From Mesorhizobium sp. B2-4-15 (GTDB lineage Bacteria > Pseudomonadota > Alphaproteobacteria > Rhizobiales > Rhizobiaceae), in the NCBI RefSeq assembly GCF_006658505.1, contig NZ_VFUZ01000034.1, positions 1 to 54,970 on the forward strand: a DNA stretch of 54,970 bases, read 5' to 3'. The notes beneath the pieces are model-generated. The model was given only the letters and a program-made list of their open reading frames with translations. It was not told the DNA's origin and ran no database searches. The position numbers and the translations under genes were made by a program. Below are positions 10,642-21,335 of the stretch, piece after piece. Positions within the stretch are counted from its first letter, which is position 1, and each line of letters opens with the position of its first letter.

Positions 10642-11307
10642 TCAGAGCGGTCTCACCTCTTCATGAGGTGAATCCGTCCGCAGCGTGCCCGACCCGATCG
10701 CCTGTTCAAGACGCGTGACGGCGTCGGCCAGCTTCTCGTCGATGACATGGAGGTATTCAGTCCAGTCACCAACGTGCCTGAGATCGGCCGCGCCGTCGGA
10801 AATGCCGCGCAACCCGATCAAAGGCACATCGAACAACTGGCAGGCGCGCAGGCATGCGAAGGTTTCCATGTCCACCATGTCGGCCGCGATCGTGTCGTAG
10901 GCCGCGCCGGTGATGATCGCCCCACCGGTCGACAGCGTGGCCTCCTTTATCTCCGGGATGCGGAACGGCAGCGGCACGGTCACCGGCAGGTCGAGAAACG
11001 GCGTCGCGCCTTTCTCGAAGCCAAGCGGCGACGCATCGATGTCGCGATAACCGACGGAGACGGCCTGGTAGATCTCGGTCTGCTCAAGCGTCCTGCTTCC
11101 GGCGGAACCGAGCGACACGACGAGATCAGGCAAGGCTTTCTGCGACTTCAGCCAAGACAGTTCCGCGCCGAGCCGGACGCCGGCTTCGACCGGGCCGACA
11201 CCCGTCATCAGCGGGGTGAACAGCCGCTGCAGATGCGGACCATATTCGGCCTGCGCCGCCATGACGAAAAGGACATCCCTGCCACCGATCCGCACAATTT
11301 TGTCCAT
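10642..11307 (-). CDS. mtnN: MTA/SAH nucleosidase
   Basis: A 221-residue nucleoside phosphorylase-fold protein expected to hydrolyse 5'-methylthioadenosine and S-adenosylhomocysteine in methionine salvage and removal of SAM by-products. Visible signatures are the N-terminal acid in AAQAEYGPHL, the glycine-rich SLGSAGSR, the substrate-binding MVDMETFA, and RGISDGA with its catalytic Asp. I chose the ATG at 11307, four bases after the stop of the upstream thioesterase gene, because AGGGTG lies at a good distance. An in-frame ATG ten codons earlier would extend into that gene. The overall sequence is somewhat divergent from the E. coli enzyme, so other purine-related nucleosidase activity is possible. 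Confidence 0.8.
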   Translation of the reverse strand: MDKIVRIGGRDVLFVMAAQAEYGPHLQRLFTPLMTGVGPVEAGVRLGAELSWLKSQKALPDLVVSLGSAGSRTLEQTEIYQAVSVGYRDIDASPLGFEKGATPFLDLPVTVPLPFRIPEIKEATLSTGGAIITGAAYDTIAADMVDMETFACLRACQLFDVPLIGLRGISDGAADLRHVGDWTEYLHVIDEKLADAVTRLEQAIGSGTLRTDSPHEEVRPL

Positions 11308-11311
11308 CGGA

Positions 11312-11770
11312 TCACCCTGCAATCCCATCACGGCCAACCATCGTCATCATCGTCCCCGTCATGGTGGCGATCAGCTTGGCCTCGCCGTCGGCGGCGAAGG
11401 CATAGGCCTGGCCATCGGCAACGATGATGGTGCGGCCGGGCTTGGTCACCGTGCCACGGAACAGGAAACGCTCGCCCCTGCCCGGCGCCAAAAGGTTGAC
11501 CTTGAATTCGATGGTCAGCACACCTGAATTCTCCGGCATCAGCGAGAATGCCGCATAGCCGCAGGCCGAGTCCAGCGCGGTCGAAATGACACCCGCATGC
11601 AGGAAGCCATGTTGCTGGGTCAACGCCGCCGAATAAGGCATCTCGATCTCGATGATACCGGGCGTCACAAGCGTCAGTTCGGCACCGATGGTCGCCATCG
11701 CCTGCTGGCGCGCGAAGGACGCCCTGACGCGATCCTCATAGTCTGGAGCCGGTACGATCTTTGCCGCCAT
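11312..11770 (-). CDS. PaaI-family hotdog thioesterase
   Basis: A 152-residue single hotdog-fold protein of the PaaI/YbgC-like 4HBT group that hydrolyses acyl- or aryl-CoA thioesters. The characteristic HGFLHAGVISTALDSACGYAA segment contains the HGG-like turn and the catalytic acid region. It is followed by VLTIEFKVNLLAPGRGE and a C-terminal strand with GQAYAFAADGEAKLIATMTGTM. The chosen ATG follows a GTG by one codon. The gene precedes mtnN with a gap of four bases, so the two are probably cotranscribed. The natural substrate cannot be told from sequence. Confidence 0.85.
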   Translation of the reverse strand: MAAKIVPAPDYEDRVRASFARQQAMATIGAELTLVTPGIIEIEMPYSAALTQQHGFLHAGVISTALDSACGYAAFSLMPENSGVLTIEFKVNLLAPGRGERFLFRGTVTKPGRTIIVADGQAYAFAADGEAKLIATMTGTMMTMVGRDGIAG

Positions 11771-11911
11771 CACGATTTGCCTTCAGGTTTGCCGGGAAAG
11801 CTTATCGCAGAGGCACGGGCAGCAGGCAATGCTTTTGCTGCAGTGCAGCATTCGGCCCGGTCTTGGCAGAGAAATCGAATCTCCTGTGATATGGGGGCGC
11901 CCCTTTGCGGT

Positions 11912-13201
11912 TCAACTGGCCCTGCGCATGGCACAGAAGTAGAATCCGTCAGTGCCGCTCAGCGCCGGCGACAGTGAAACATCCCCGCCGGCGCCGATCC
12001 GCGCGGCCGCCTCATGGCCTGGAAAACAGCTGTTCCAGAGCGCGCGGTGATCGACCGGAGCAAAGCCGCTGTTGCGCTCGCGGAATGCCGCGACCTGTTG
12101 GCCATTCTCCTCGTCGAATACCGAGCAGGTGATGTAGACCAGTAGGCCGCCGGGTTTGACATAGGCGCGTGCCGCGTCGAGGATCGCCGATTGCTCACCC
12201 TTGCGGGCGTCGAGCTGTCTTTGCGTCAGCCGCCATTTGGCATCGGGACGGCGCCGCCAGGTGCCGCTGCCGGTACAGGGCGCGTCGACCAGCACGATGT
12301 CCATATGCTTGGCGAGCGGAGCGAGTTCAGCCGGCTTGGTGACGACCTGCACATTGCGGTTTTCCGAGCGGCGGATGCGGTCGAAGATCGGCGCCAGCCG
12401 TGCCTTTTCGGCGTCATGGGCAAAGATCTGGCCCCGATTTTCCATCGCGGCCGACAGCGCCAGCGTCTTGCCGCCAGCGCCGGCGCAGAAGTCAAGCACC
12501 TGCATCCCGGCCGTCGCGCCGGCAAGCGCTGCGGCAATTTGCGACCCCTCGTCCTGGACCTCGAACCAGCCTTTCTGGAAGGACGGCTCGGCCTGCACGT
12601 TAGGGTGCCTGCCGTCGCCGTCGATGGGCGGGATGCGGATGCCCTGTGGCGCGATCCGTGCGGCGCTGGCCCCGGTCTGCGCCAGCTCGGCCAGCAATTT
12701 GGCGCGGTCGGCCTGCAACGTGTTGACCCGGATGTCGAGCGGCGGGCGGGTGGCAAGCGCGGCGCCCTCCTCGACCCATGTCCCGCCGAAGGCCCGTTCG
12801 AAAAGCGGTTCGCACCAATCGGGTATGTCGGCGCGAACCGCGGGCGGCGCGTCGGCAAGCCTGCGTTGTGCGATTGCCTGGAGTTCCGTGGCGCTGAGCA
12901 GCGGCGGCGCGAACTTGTCGCCTTCGAGCCCGGTGTTGAGTGATTGCGCCGTCTGGCCCCATTCGAGCAGCAGCGCCCCGAAGCCGATGGCACGCGGCGT
13001 GTCTTCGCCGAGCAGCCAGCCGGCGGAGCGTTTGTGGCGCAGCGCGTCGTAGACGATGTTGCCGATCGCGGCGCGATCCCCGCCGCCAGCGAAACGGTGT
13101 GAGAGCCCCCAATCCTTCAGCGCATCGGCCACCGGCCGGTGACGCCGGCCAATGTCCTCCAGCACTTCGATGGCCGCAGCCAGCCGTCCGCCCAGTCGCA
13201 T
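11912..13201 (-). CDS. RsmB-like rRNA cytosine-C5 methyltransferase
   Basis: A 429-residue NOL1/NOP2/sun family methyltransferase that uses SAM to methylate cytosine C5 in RNA, most often 16S rRNA. An N-terminal helical NusB/RNA-binding-like part (about residues 1-140) precedes the Rossmann catalytic domain. Motif I is DFCAGAGGKT, the motif IV cysteine is in VDAPCTGSGTWRRRPD, and the motif VI catalytic cysteine is in YITCSVFDEEN. Both catalytic cysteines are present. It ends about 140 bases from the thioesterase gene, with no clear operon link. RsmB is the usual name given to such proteins in Rhizobiales; the exact target base is not proven by sequence. Confidence 0.88.
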   Translation of the reverse strand: MRLGGRLAAAIEVLEDIGRRHRPVADALKDWGLSHRFAGGGDRAAIGNIVYDALRHKRSAGWLLGEDTPRAIGFGALLLEWGQTAQSLNTGLEGDKFAPPLLSATELQAIAQRRLADAPPAVRADIPDWCEPLFERAFGGTWVEEGAALATRPPLDIRVNTLQADRAKLLAELAQTGASAARIAPQGIRIPPIDGDGRHPNVQAEPSFQKGWFEVQDEGSQIAAALAGATAGMQVLDFCAGAGGKTLALSAAMENRGQIFAHDAEKARLAPIFDRIRRSENRNVQVVTKPAELAPLAKHMDIVLVDAPCTGSGTWRRRPDAKWRLTQRQLDARKGEQSAILDAARAYVKPGGLLVYITCSVFDEENGQQVAAFRERNSGFAPVDHRALWNSCFPGHEAAARIGAGGDVSLSPALSGTDGFYFCAMRRAS

Positions 13202-13525
13202 TCGTTATTCCATCAAATCGAGCACGTTCATCTCTCGGCCTGCTCTTAGAGCCTTTCACGTCCGGATTGAACCCCGCTCCGACTCGCGACGAGGCAGCAG
13301 CCGGACCGTGGCCTGCCAAATCTGTCCGATCAAGAAATCATCCGGGTCGGCACCAGCAGAGCGACCAGTAGATGAAAGATCTCTAATGTTCGTAACTGGG
13401 TGAGCGCAAGCACCGTACATGGCGCAACAGCTCTGCTTTCCAAGTTTTTCGGTTGGGAATACTCTTCCAACCATGATTCGCGGCGCGGAAAACGCGGACC
13501 GGCGGATCGTCACGAGGAGAGGGCA
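13202..13525. other. Intergenic stretch between rsmB-like gene and aqpZ
   Basis: About 320 bases between the divergent rsmB-like and aqpZ genes. Short open frames occur, but none has a ribosome site or a recognisable protein. The promoters of both genes should lie here. I see no repeat or strong hairpin. Confidence 0.5.
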
Positions 13526-14203
13526 ATGAAGACTTATCTGGCGGAAGTTCTAGGCACATTTCTGTTGGTATTCATCGGCACGGCGTCGGTGGTGACGGGC
13601 GGCTTCGGCGGCGCGCTTCCCCTTGGTCAGGAAGGCATTGGCCTGGCATTCGGCATCGGTCTCATCGCGGCGGCCTATGCGATCGGTCCGATTTCGGGCG
13701 CGCATCTCAATCCGGCGGTGACGCTCGGCGTCTTCCTTGCCGGCCGACTGCCGGCCAAGGACGTCATTCCCTACTGGATCGCGCAGATCATCGGCGCCAT
13801 CCTGGCTTCGCTGGCGTTGTGGATCATCGTTTCCGGCCAAGCCGGCGGCCACACAGGCGGCTTCGGTGCCAATGGCTGGGATGAGGCGAAATGGGGCATG
13901 AGCTCGGCATTCCTGTGGGAGCTGATCGGCACCTTCACCTTCGTTACCGTGATCCTCGGCGTTACCGCTGAAAAGCACTCGACGGCATTTGCCGGATTGG
14001 TCATCGGCCTGACGCTGGCGGGCATTCACTTCGCCATGATCCCGGTCACCGGGACCTCGGTCAATCCAGCCCGCTCCATCGGCCCGGCGCTGTTCTCGGG
14101 CGGTGCAGCGATCAGCCAGCTCTGGCTGTTCATCGTCGCGCCGCTGATCGGCGGCGCCGTCGCCGGCGTCGTGGCCAAGGCGCGTGTCTTCGAAAAGGAT
14201 TGA
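13526..14203 (+). CDS. aqpZ: Aquaporin Z-type MIP channel
   Basis: A 225-residue inner-membrane major intrinsic protein with six membrane helices and two half-helices carrying the NPA boxes SGAHLNPAVTLG and GTSVNPARSIGPAL. The Arg after the second NPA forms the selectivity filter. The pore pattern and short loops fit a water-selective AqpZ rather than a longer glycerol facilitator. The start is fixed by GAGGAGAGGG just upstream of the ATG; longer upstream reading would add an unrelated 42-residue leader. A good terminator hairpin follows 21 bases after the stop. The gene is monocistronic and convergent with katG. Confidence 0.93.
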   Translation: MKTYLAEVLGTFLLVFIGTASVVTGGFGGALPLGQEGIGLAFGIGLIAAAYAIGPISGAHLNPAVTLGVFLAGRLPAKDVIPYWIAQIIGAILASLALWIIVSGQAGGHTGGFGANGWDEAKWGMSSAFLWELIGTFTFVTVILGVTAEKHSTAFAGLVIGLTLAGIHFAMIPVTGTSVNPARSIGPALFSGGAAISQLWLFIVAPLIGGAVAGVVAKARVFEKD

Positions 14204-14223
14204 TCTCGAAGACCTGAATGAAG

Positions 14224-14256
14224 AAAAGGCGCGGACCGTGGCCCGCGCCTTTTTGT
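14224..14256. terminator. Rho-independent terminator between aqpZ and katG
   Basis: AAAAGGCGCGG pairs with CCGCGCCTTTT around a short loop and is followed by further T residues on the plus strand, where it would end aqpZ. On the minus strand the stem is followed by CTTTTCTTC, so it may also serve katG. Confidence 0.85.
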
Positions 14257-14276
14257 TGAGTGAGTATCTGCCTGGA

Positions 14277-16478
<2,202 letters not shown>

Positions 16479-16527
16479 CTTATTCTCCAATTTTTGCCGA
16501 GGTTTCCAGGCAGCCGAGGCACACCAT

Positions 16528-16544
16528 TCTGGAATGATTCCAGA
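16528..16544. promoter_or_regulatory. 17 bp perfect palindrome between katG and oxyR
   Basis: TCTGGAAT-G-ATTCCAGA is a perfect inverted repeat about 50 bases upstream of katG and 62 bases upstream of oxyR. It is a plausible operator for OxyR. Its spacing also resembles the Irr iron-control element (TTTAGAA-N3-TTCTAAA), matching 5 of 7 bases per arm. Which protein binds it is not shown. Confidence 0.55.
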
Positions 16545-16605
16545 CTAGGCCGCATTCGTGATAAAAACAAATTGCCTTTCCTGTTCATTTCAATAGGATT
16601 TTCTT

Positions 16606-17514
16606 ATGATAGGCTTGACCGTCCGGCAGATGCATTATTTCGACGCGTTGGCGCAGACGCTGCATTTCGGACGCGCGGCAAAACTCGCCGGCGTCAGCCA
16701 GCCGGCGCTCTCCTCGCAGATCGCGGAAATGGAGCAGCGCCTGAACTGCCGGCTGTTCGAACGCGGCGGCAGGTCGGTCCGCATGACCGACGAAGCGATT
16801 GCGCTCTTGCCGCGCATCGAGCGCATCCTGGCCGACATACGTGACGTCGAGACGACAGCGCGGCACGGCCGCACGGCCATGGAGGGGCGCTTCCGACTGG
16901 GCATCATCCCAACCGTCGCGCCCTATCTTCTGCCGCGCGCCCTGCCCGAACTGAAGAAGCATTTCCCGGCCTTGCTGCTCGAACTGCGCGAGGCGGTCAC
17001 CACCTCCCTGGTCGAGGACATCGCCTCGCGAAAGCTCGATGCCTTCATCGCGGCACTTCCTCTCGATCACCCGGGCCTGATCACAGAGGCGCTGTTCTCC
17101 GACCGGTTCTTTCTCGCCGTGCCGTCGGGCGATCCGGCCTTTGCCTCGCCACCGGTTCCGCCCGAAAGCCCGGCGCTGGAAAGGCTGATGCTGCTGGAGG
17201 AAGGGCATTGCCTGCGCGAACAGGCGCTGGCGGTCTGCGGCAATGTGCGGCCGGTGGCGATGGCAAGCTACGGCGCCACCAGCCTGACCACGCTCCTGCA
17301 GATGGTGGCGCACGGGCTCGGCGTCACGCTCATTCCCGAAATGGCGGCTGGACCGGCCGGCGCCATCCCCGACCTCAAGATCGTGCCGTTCCAGGAGCCG
17401 ATGCCGCAACGGATGATCTGCCTTGCCTGGCGGCGCAACAATGCCCGCCACGGCGAATGCGTGGAACTCGCCAAGATCATCCGAAGCCTCGGCGCGGCGG
17501 TGCTGGCAGCCTGA
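16606..17514 (+). CDS. oxyR: LysR-family peroxide sensor OxyR
   Basis: A 302-residue LysR-type regulator with an N-terminal winged helix-turn-helix (FGRAAKLAGVSQPALSSQI) and a C-terminal sensor domain. Cys202 and Cys211 sit in EEGHCLREQALAVC, matching the E. coli OxyR redox pair Cys199/Cys208 in spacing and context. This supports peroxide-driven disulfide activation rather than a generic LysR role. The gene is divergent from katG, the common arrangement in Rhizobiales, and likely controls both genes through the shared interval. The ATG is preceded by an AGGA-like site. Confidence 0.94.
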   Translation: MIGLTVRQMHYFDALAQTLHFGRAAKLAGVSQPALSSQIAEMEQRLNCRLFERGGRSVRMTDEAIALLPRIERILADIRDVETTARHGRTAMEGRFRLGIIPTVAPYLLPRALPELKKHFPALLLELREAVTTSLVEDIASRKLDAFIAALPLDHPGLITEALFSDRFFLAVPSGDPAFASPPVPPESPALERLMLLEEGHCLREQALAVCGNVRPVAMASYGATSLTTLLQMVAHGLGVTLIPEMAAGPAGAIPDLKIVPFQEPMPQRMICLAWRRNNARHGECVELAKIIRSLGAAVLAA

Positions 17515-17533
17515 GGAGCGGTCGGACCGGCCC

Positions 17534-18340
17534 TCACAAAACCCGGGACAGGAACTCGCGGGTGCGCGGCGATCGCGGGTTGGCGATCATCTCGCGCGGC
17601 GCGCCACGTTCGACGATCACACCACCGTCCATGAAGACGAGCTGATCGCCGATCTCGCGGGCGAAGCCGATCTCGTGGGTGACGACGACCATCGTCATGC
17701 CGCTTTCGGCGAGATCGCGCATCACCTGCAGCACCTCGCCGACCAGTTCCGGATCGAGCGCCGATGTCGGCTCGTCGAAGAGCAGCACCTTCGGCTTCAT
17801 GGCCATGGCGCGGGCGATCGCCACGCGCTGCTGCTGGCCGCCGGAAAGCTCGCGCGGGTAGCGGTCGACCTTGTCGGCAAGGCCGACGCGCCGCAGCAGG
17901 ACTTCCGCTTCGGCCTTGGCCTGATCGGCGGGAATGCGCCGCACCTGCGTCGGCGCCTCGATCAGGTTCTCCATCACCGTCATGTGCGAGAACAGGTTGA
18001 ACGACTGGAACAGCATGCCGATCTCGGCACGGCGCTGGCACAGGAGATCGTCCTTGACCTCATGGAGCCTGTCGCCCTGGAGGTCGTAGCCAACGAACTG
18101 GCTGTCCACCAAAAGAATGCCGGCGCTGAGCTTCTCCAGATGGTTGATGCAGCGCAGGAACGTGCTCTTGCCGGATCCCGACGGGCCGATGATGCAGGCC
18201 ACCGATCCCTCGGAGACATCGAGGTCGACGCCCTTGAGGACCTCGAGCGGGCCATAGGACTTGCGCACGCCGCGCGCGAACACCATGGAGTTGGCCGGCA
18301 CGCCGAAGCGGGCACGATTTTCGGACTTCACATCACTCAT
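17534..18340 (-). CDS. Amino-acid-type ABC importer ATPase
   Basis: A 268-residue cytoplasmic ATP-binding subunit of the polar amino acid (GlnQ/HisP) class. It has Walker A GPSGSGKSTFLRC, Q-loop MLFQSFNLFSH, signature SGGQQQRVAIARA, Walker B VLLFDEPTSALDPE and switch VVVTHEIGFA. Its start overlaps the stop of the permease gene by four bases (ATGA), showing coupling. It is the last gene of a four-gene unit with the permease, the binding protein and a dioxygenase. The transporter class suggests a zwitterionic or amino-acid-like solute, but the enzymes around it point to a nucleoside-related compound, so the substrate is open. Confidence 0.95.
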   Translation of the reverse strand: MSDVKSENRARFGVPANSMVFARGVRKSYGPLEVLKGVDLDVSEGSVACIIGPSGSGKSTFLRCINHLEKLSAGILLVDSQFVGYDLQGDRLHEVKDDLLCQRRAEIGMLFQSFNLFSHMTVMENLIEAPTQVRRIPADQAKAEAEVLLRRVGLADKVDRYPRELSGGQQQRVAIARAMAMKPKVLLFDEPTSALDPELVGEVLQVMRDLAESGMTMVVVTHEIGFAREIGDQLVFMDGGVIVERGAPREMIANPRSPRTREFLSRVL

Positions 18341-19278
18341 CGGGCAACGCCGCGCAGGCTGATGGCGTTGCGCAGGGCACGCATCGTCAGGGGATCTCGT
18401 CGGGTGTCGCTGCGGCCGAAATGGCGTTCGAGGAAATGCTGTCCCACCGACATGATGCTGACCACCGCGAGATACCAGAAGGCGACCACGATCAGCAGCG
18501 GGATCGTCTCGAAGGTGCGCGCATAGATGCTTTGCGCCGTGTAGAACAGGTCGTCGACGGCGATGAAGGTCACCAGCGAGGTCATCTTCAGGAGATTGAT
18601 CGCCTCATTGCCGGTCGGCGGCAGCACGAAGCGCATCGCCTGCGGCAGCGTGATGCGCTTCAGGATCATGCGGTAAGGCATGCCGAGCGCGCTCGCGGCC
18701 TCCGACTGGCCTGATGGCACCGATTTGATGCCGGCACGGATGATCTCGGCCATGTAGCCGGCCTCGCAAAGCGAAAGCGCGACGACGGCGGAAAGGAACG
18801 GCGTCATGAAATCATTGGTGCGCACGGAAAAAAGCGTGCCCAGGAAAGGCAGGCTGAGCGAAATCTCGCGCACCAGCAGCGAGAGATTGAACCAGAAGAT
18901 CAGCTGGATCAGGGCCGGGACACCCCGGAAGAACCAGACATAGACGCCCGCGAAGCCACGCAGCACCGGACTCGGCGACACCCGCATGATGGCGATGACG
19001 GTGCCGACCACGATGCCCAGCACCATGATGATGACGGTCAGCATCAGCGTGTTGCCCAGACCACGCATGATCGAGGGATGGAACAGGTAGCCGGCCGCCG
19101 TGCCCCAGGCGAAGGCGGGATTGCTGGCGAAGGCGCGGATGATCAGGAAGGCCAGCAGCAGGGCGAACGCCGTGCCGACCCAGATGCCGTAGCGGCGCTG
19201 CGGCACGACGGTCAATCGCGACACGGCAGCGGCAGCGCCCGGCTCGACGCCGATCTCGGTCTGGTGGGCCACGCCCAT
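18337..19278 (-). CDS. Amino-acid-type ABC importer permease
   Basis: A 313-residue inner-membrane permease of the HisM/GlnP family. After a hydrophilic N-terminus of about 30 residues it has one extra membrane helix, then the conserved core beginning GLGNTLMLTVIIMV. The EAA loop reads SEAASALGMPYRMILKRITLPQA, the docking site for the ATPase. Only one permease gene is present, so it would act as a homodimer. The start at 19278 follows AGGAGA; a TTG one codon earlier is possible. A strong hairpin separates it from the upstream binding-protein gene. Confidence 0.94.
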   Translation of the reverse strand: MGVAHQTEIGVEPGAAAAVSRLTVVPQRRYGIWVGTAFALLLAFLIIRAFASNPAFAWGTAAGYLFHPSIMRGLGNTLMLTVIIMVLGIVVGTVIAIMRVSPSPVLRGFAGVYVWFFRGVPALIQLIFWFNLSLLVREISLSLPFLGTLFSVRTNDFMTPFLSAVVALSLCEAGYMAEIIRAGIKSVPSGQSEAASALGMPYRMILKRITLPQAMRFVLPPTGNEAINLLKMTSLVTFIAVDDLFYTAQSIYARTFETIPLLIVVAFWYLAVVSIMSVGQHFLERHFGRSDTRRDPLTMRALRNAISLRGVAR

Positions 19279-19299
19279 CAACAGTCTCCTGGTTGCTGG

Positions 19300-19328
19300 C
19301 CGGCGCCTGATTAAGGATCAGGCGCCGG
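19300..19328 (-). promoter_or_regulatory. 12 bp perfect hairpin between binding-protein and permease genes
   Basis: CCGGCGCCTGAT pairs exactly with ATCAGGCGCCGG around a five-base loop, directly after the binding-protein stop codon and before the permease start. There is no T-run. Such hairpins commonly protect the upstream message or attenuate read-through, giving more binding protein than membrane subunits. Confidence 0.6.
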
Positions 19329-19334
19329 GTAATT

Positions 19335-20192
19335 TCATTCGGCGCGGAGCGCGTCCATGGACCCGACGAAGTAAGGTTCCTTGATAGCGTAGGCGCCCAT
19401 GCCGTACTTCTCGAGGATAGCCTTGTAGGTGCCGTTCTTGAACAGCTCGGCAAGTGCTGCCACCATCATGTCGGCGGTCTCCTTGTCGTCCTTGGCGATC
19501 GCCATGCCGAGGGGCGCAACCTCGTAAAGCGTCGGCAGCACCACCAGTTGCCCCTTGCTGGTCACCTCGAAATAGCTCGACGCGGTCGCATCGTCCATAC
19601 GAGCGTCGACGCGATCGGACAGTACGGCCTGGACGATGTCGGTCGAGGAGTTGAAGACGGACTTCTCGATGGCCGGCTGGCCCTTGTCGGTGCACTCCTT
19701 GCCAAGCTTGTCGACGAGGAAATCCGAGGCGCTGCCGGCCGAGACGCCGATGCGCTTGCCGCAGAGCGGAGTGTCGCCGCTGAAGCTCGCCTTCTTCTCG
19801 GGCGACGTCGAGACAGCCAGCCCAGCCTTCAGGAACATGACGAAATCGACCTGCTTCAACCGCTCGGGCGTGGCCGAGAACGTCTCCCAGGCGATCTTGA
19901 AGCGGCCGGCGGCAAGCCCGGGTATCATGGAAGGAAACGGCGTGCGCTGCACGTCGAGCTTGGCATCGACGAGCTTGGCCACCTCGCCGGCCAGTTCGAT
20001 GATGATGCCGGTCTGCTTGCCGTCGGCATCGAGATATTCGAACGGCGCGAAGTCCAGCGTGTTGGCGACGGCGAGCGTTCCGCTCTGCTTGACGTCTGTG
20101 GATTTCGGTACCTCGGCGGCCCGGGAAATCCCACCCCAGACGGTCGCGGAGATCGCCAGCGCAAGGCCGGTCATTCGCAGATATGCATTCAT
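19335..20192 (-). CDS. Periplasmic substrate-binding protein (family 3)
   Basis: A 285-residue extracellular solute-binding protein of the polar amino acid importer class. A signal peptide with a hydrophobic core (LALAISATVWGG) is followed by a probable cleavage after SRA near residue 24. Family signatures include LAVANTLDFAPFEYLDADGKQTGIIIELAGEVAKL and the hinge region KRIGVSAGSASDFLV. I placed the start at the MNAYLRM methionine because AAGGGGA lies just upstream; an earlier in-frame ATG would put 17 charged residues before the signal. Hairpins lie on both sides of the gene. The ligand is unknown. Confidence 0.9.
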   Translation of the reverse strand: MNAYLRMTGLALAISATVWGGISRAAEVPKSTDVKQSGTLAVANTLDFAPFEYLDADGKQTGIIIELAGEVAKLVDAKLDVQRTPFPSMIPGLAAGRFKIAWETFSATPERLKQVDFVMFLKAGLAVSTSPEKKASFSGDTPLCGKRIGVSAGSASDFLVDKLGKECTDKGQPAIEKSVFNSSTDIVQAVLSDRVDARMDDATASSYFEVTSKGQLVVLPTLYEVAPLGMAIAKDDKETADMMVAALAELFKNGTYKAILEKYGMGAYAIKEPYFVGSMDALRAE

Positions 20193-20251
20193 TGCTGTTC
20201 CCCTTTCTTTTGCTTGTTTGCAGTCTTCATCAGGCAAAACCACGCAAAGTC

Positions 20252-20280
20252 CGGGCCGGTCTCCGTTCGGAACCGGCCCG
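20252..20280 (-). promoter_or_regulatory. 9 bp hairpin between dioxygenase and binding-protein genes
   Basis: CGGGCCGGT pairs exactly with ACCGGCCCG around an 11-base loop that can itself pair TCCG with CGGA. It lies between the dioxygenase stop and the binding-protein start. Lacking a T-run, it is better read as an mRNA-processing or stability element than a strong terminator. Confidence 0.5.
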
Positions 20281-20294
20281 TGCTCGGCATTCGC

Positions 20295-21308
20295 CTACGC
20301 GTTGGCCGCTTCCGCCGCCTTCTTCTTGCGGTAATGGTAATTCTTGTCGATGCGCTCCATCAGGTAGTCACCGTAGAGCACCGGCTCGTATTTCGGCTGC
20401 GTGCCGGCCGGCACGCAGACCGGCAGCGCCTCGATCGTCTCGTCCATGGATGGATCAAAGAAGAAGGGCTGCGAATAGCGCTCGCGTCCCGAGCGGTTGA
20501 TGACGCGGTGCGGCGTCGAGACGAACTGGTCGTTCGACCAGCGCGCCAGAATGTCGCCGACATTCATGACGAAGGAATCCGGGACCGGAGGTGCTGGAAC
20601 CCAGTCGCCGGCCTTGTTCTTGACCTCGAGGCCGCCGACATCGTCCTGCGCAAGCAAGGTGATGAAGCCGTAGTCGGTGTGCGGCGCCGAACCGAAGAGC
20701 CCTTCTTCCTGGGGCTGCGTCGGATAATGCAGCAGCCGCAGGAAGGTCGTCGGCTGCTCGAAATAGCGGTCGAGGCTGTCGGAGGGCAGCCCGAGCGAGA
20801 GCGCGATGGCGCGGACCATCTTGCGAGCGAGCGTGCACATTTCATCGACATAGCGCTCGATCGTCTGCCTGAAGCCCGCAACGGCGGCCTCGTCCGGCCA
20901 CTGGTTGGGGCCTTGCAGCGGCTTTTCGGCCAGGGCCCTGGGGTCTTCGGCGCCGACCTCGTGCATGAAGAAGATCGACTCGCTCTGATTGGGCTTGCTG
21001 ACGGTCGCCACCGACGAGGTCACGATGGTCGAGCCGGCAAAGGGCAGGTAGCCGCGGAAATTCTTGTCGATCTTCAGCTTCGCCTTTTCGTCCTCGGGCA
21101 AGGCGAAGAAGCGCTTGCTGGCTTCGCGGACGGCTTCGACGTCGGCGCGCGGAATGGGGTGGCCGGTGACATAGAGGAAGCCGATCGTCTCGAGATAGCG
21201 GCGCAGCGTCGCCGCCGTGGCCCGGATCGCGCCCTCGTCGTCGCCATAGAGCGCGGAGACGTCGAGGATTGGAATTTCGGAAAAATCGCCGCGCTCTTGT
21301 GCATCCAT
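20295..21308 (-). CDS. 2-oxoglutarate/Fe(II) dioxygenase, IPNS-like family
   Basis: A 337-residue non-heme iron oxygenase of the isopenicillin N synthase-like group. The N-terminal DIOX_N part starts IPILDVSALYG. The catalytic jelly-roll carries the iron triad His-x-Asp in PHTDYGFITLL and the distal His in STPHRVINRSGRERYSQPFFF, whose Arg and Ser would bind the 2-oxoglutarate carboxylate. The ATG at 21308 is used because it begins the family-typical N-terminus; longer reading would cross the divergent promoter. It heads the ABC importer operon and is divergent from a nucleoside hydrolase. Members of this family hydroxylate many small molecules, and the substrate here is unknown. Context suggests it acts on the imported compound. 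Confidence 0.9.
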   Translation of the reverse strand: MDAQERGDFSEIPILDVSALYGDDEGAIRATAATLRRYLETIGFLYVTGHPIPRADVEAVREASKRFFALPEDEKAKLKIDKNFRGYLPFAGSTIVTSSVATVSKPNQSESIFFMHEVGAEDPRALAEKPLQGPNQWPDEAAVAGFRQTIERYVDEMCTLARKMVRAIALSLGLPSDSLDRYFEQPTTFLRLLHYPTQPQEEGLFGSAPHTDYGFITLLAQDDVGGLEVKNKAGDWVPAPPVPDSFVMNVGDILARWSNDQFVSTPHRVINRSGRERYSQPFFFDPSMDETIEALPVCVPAGTQPKYEPVLYGDYLMERIDKNYHYRKKKAAEAANA

Positions 21309-21335
21309 TTTCGAACACCCTGTCTTGAACATAAG

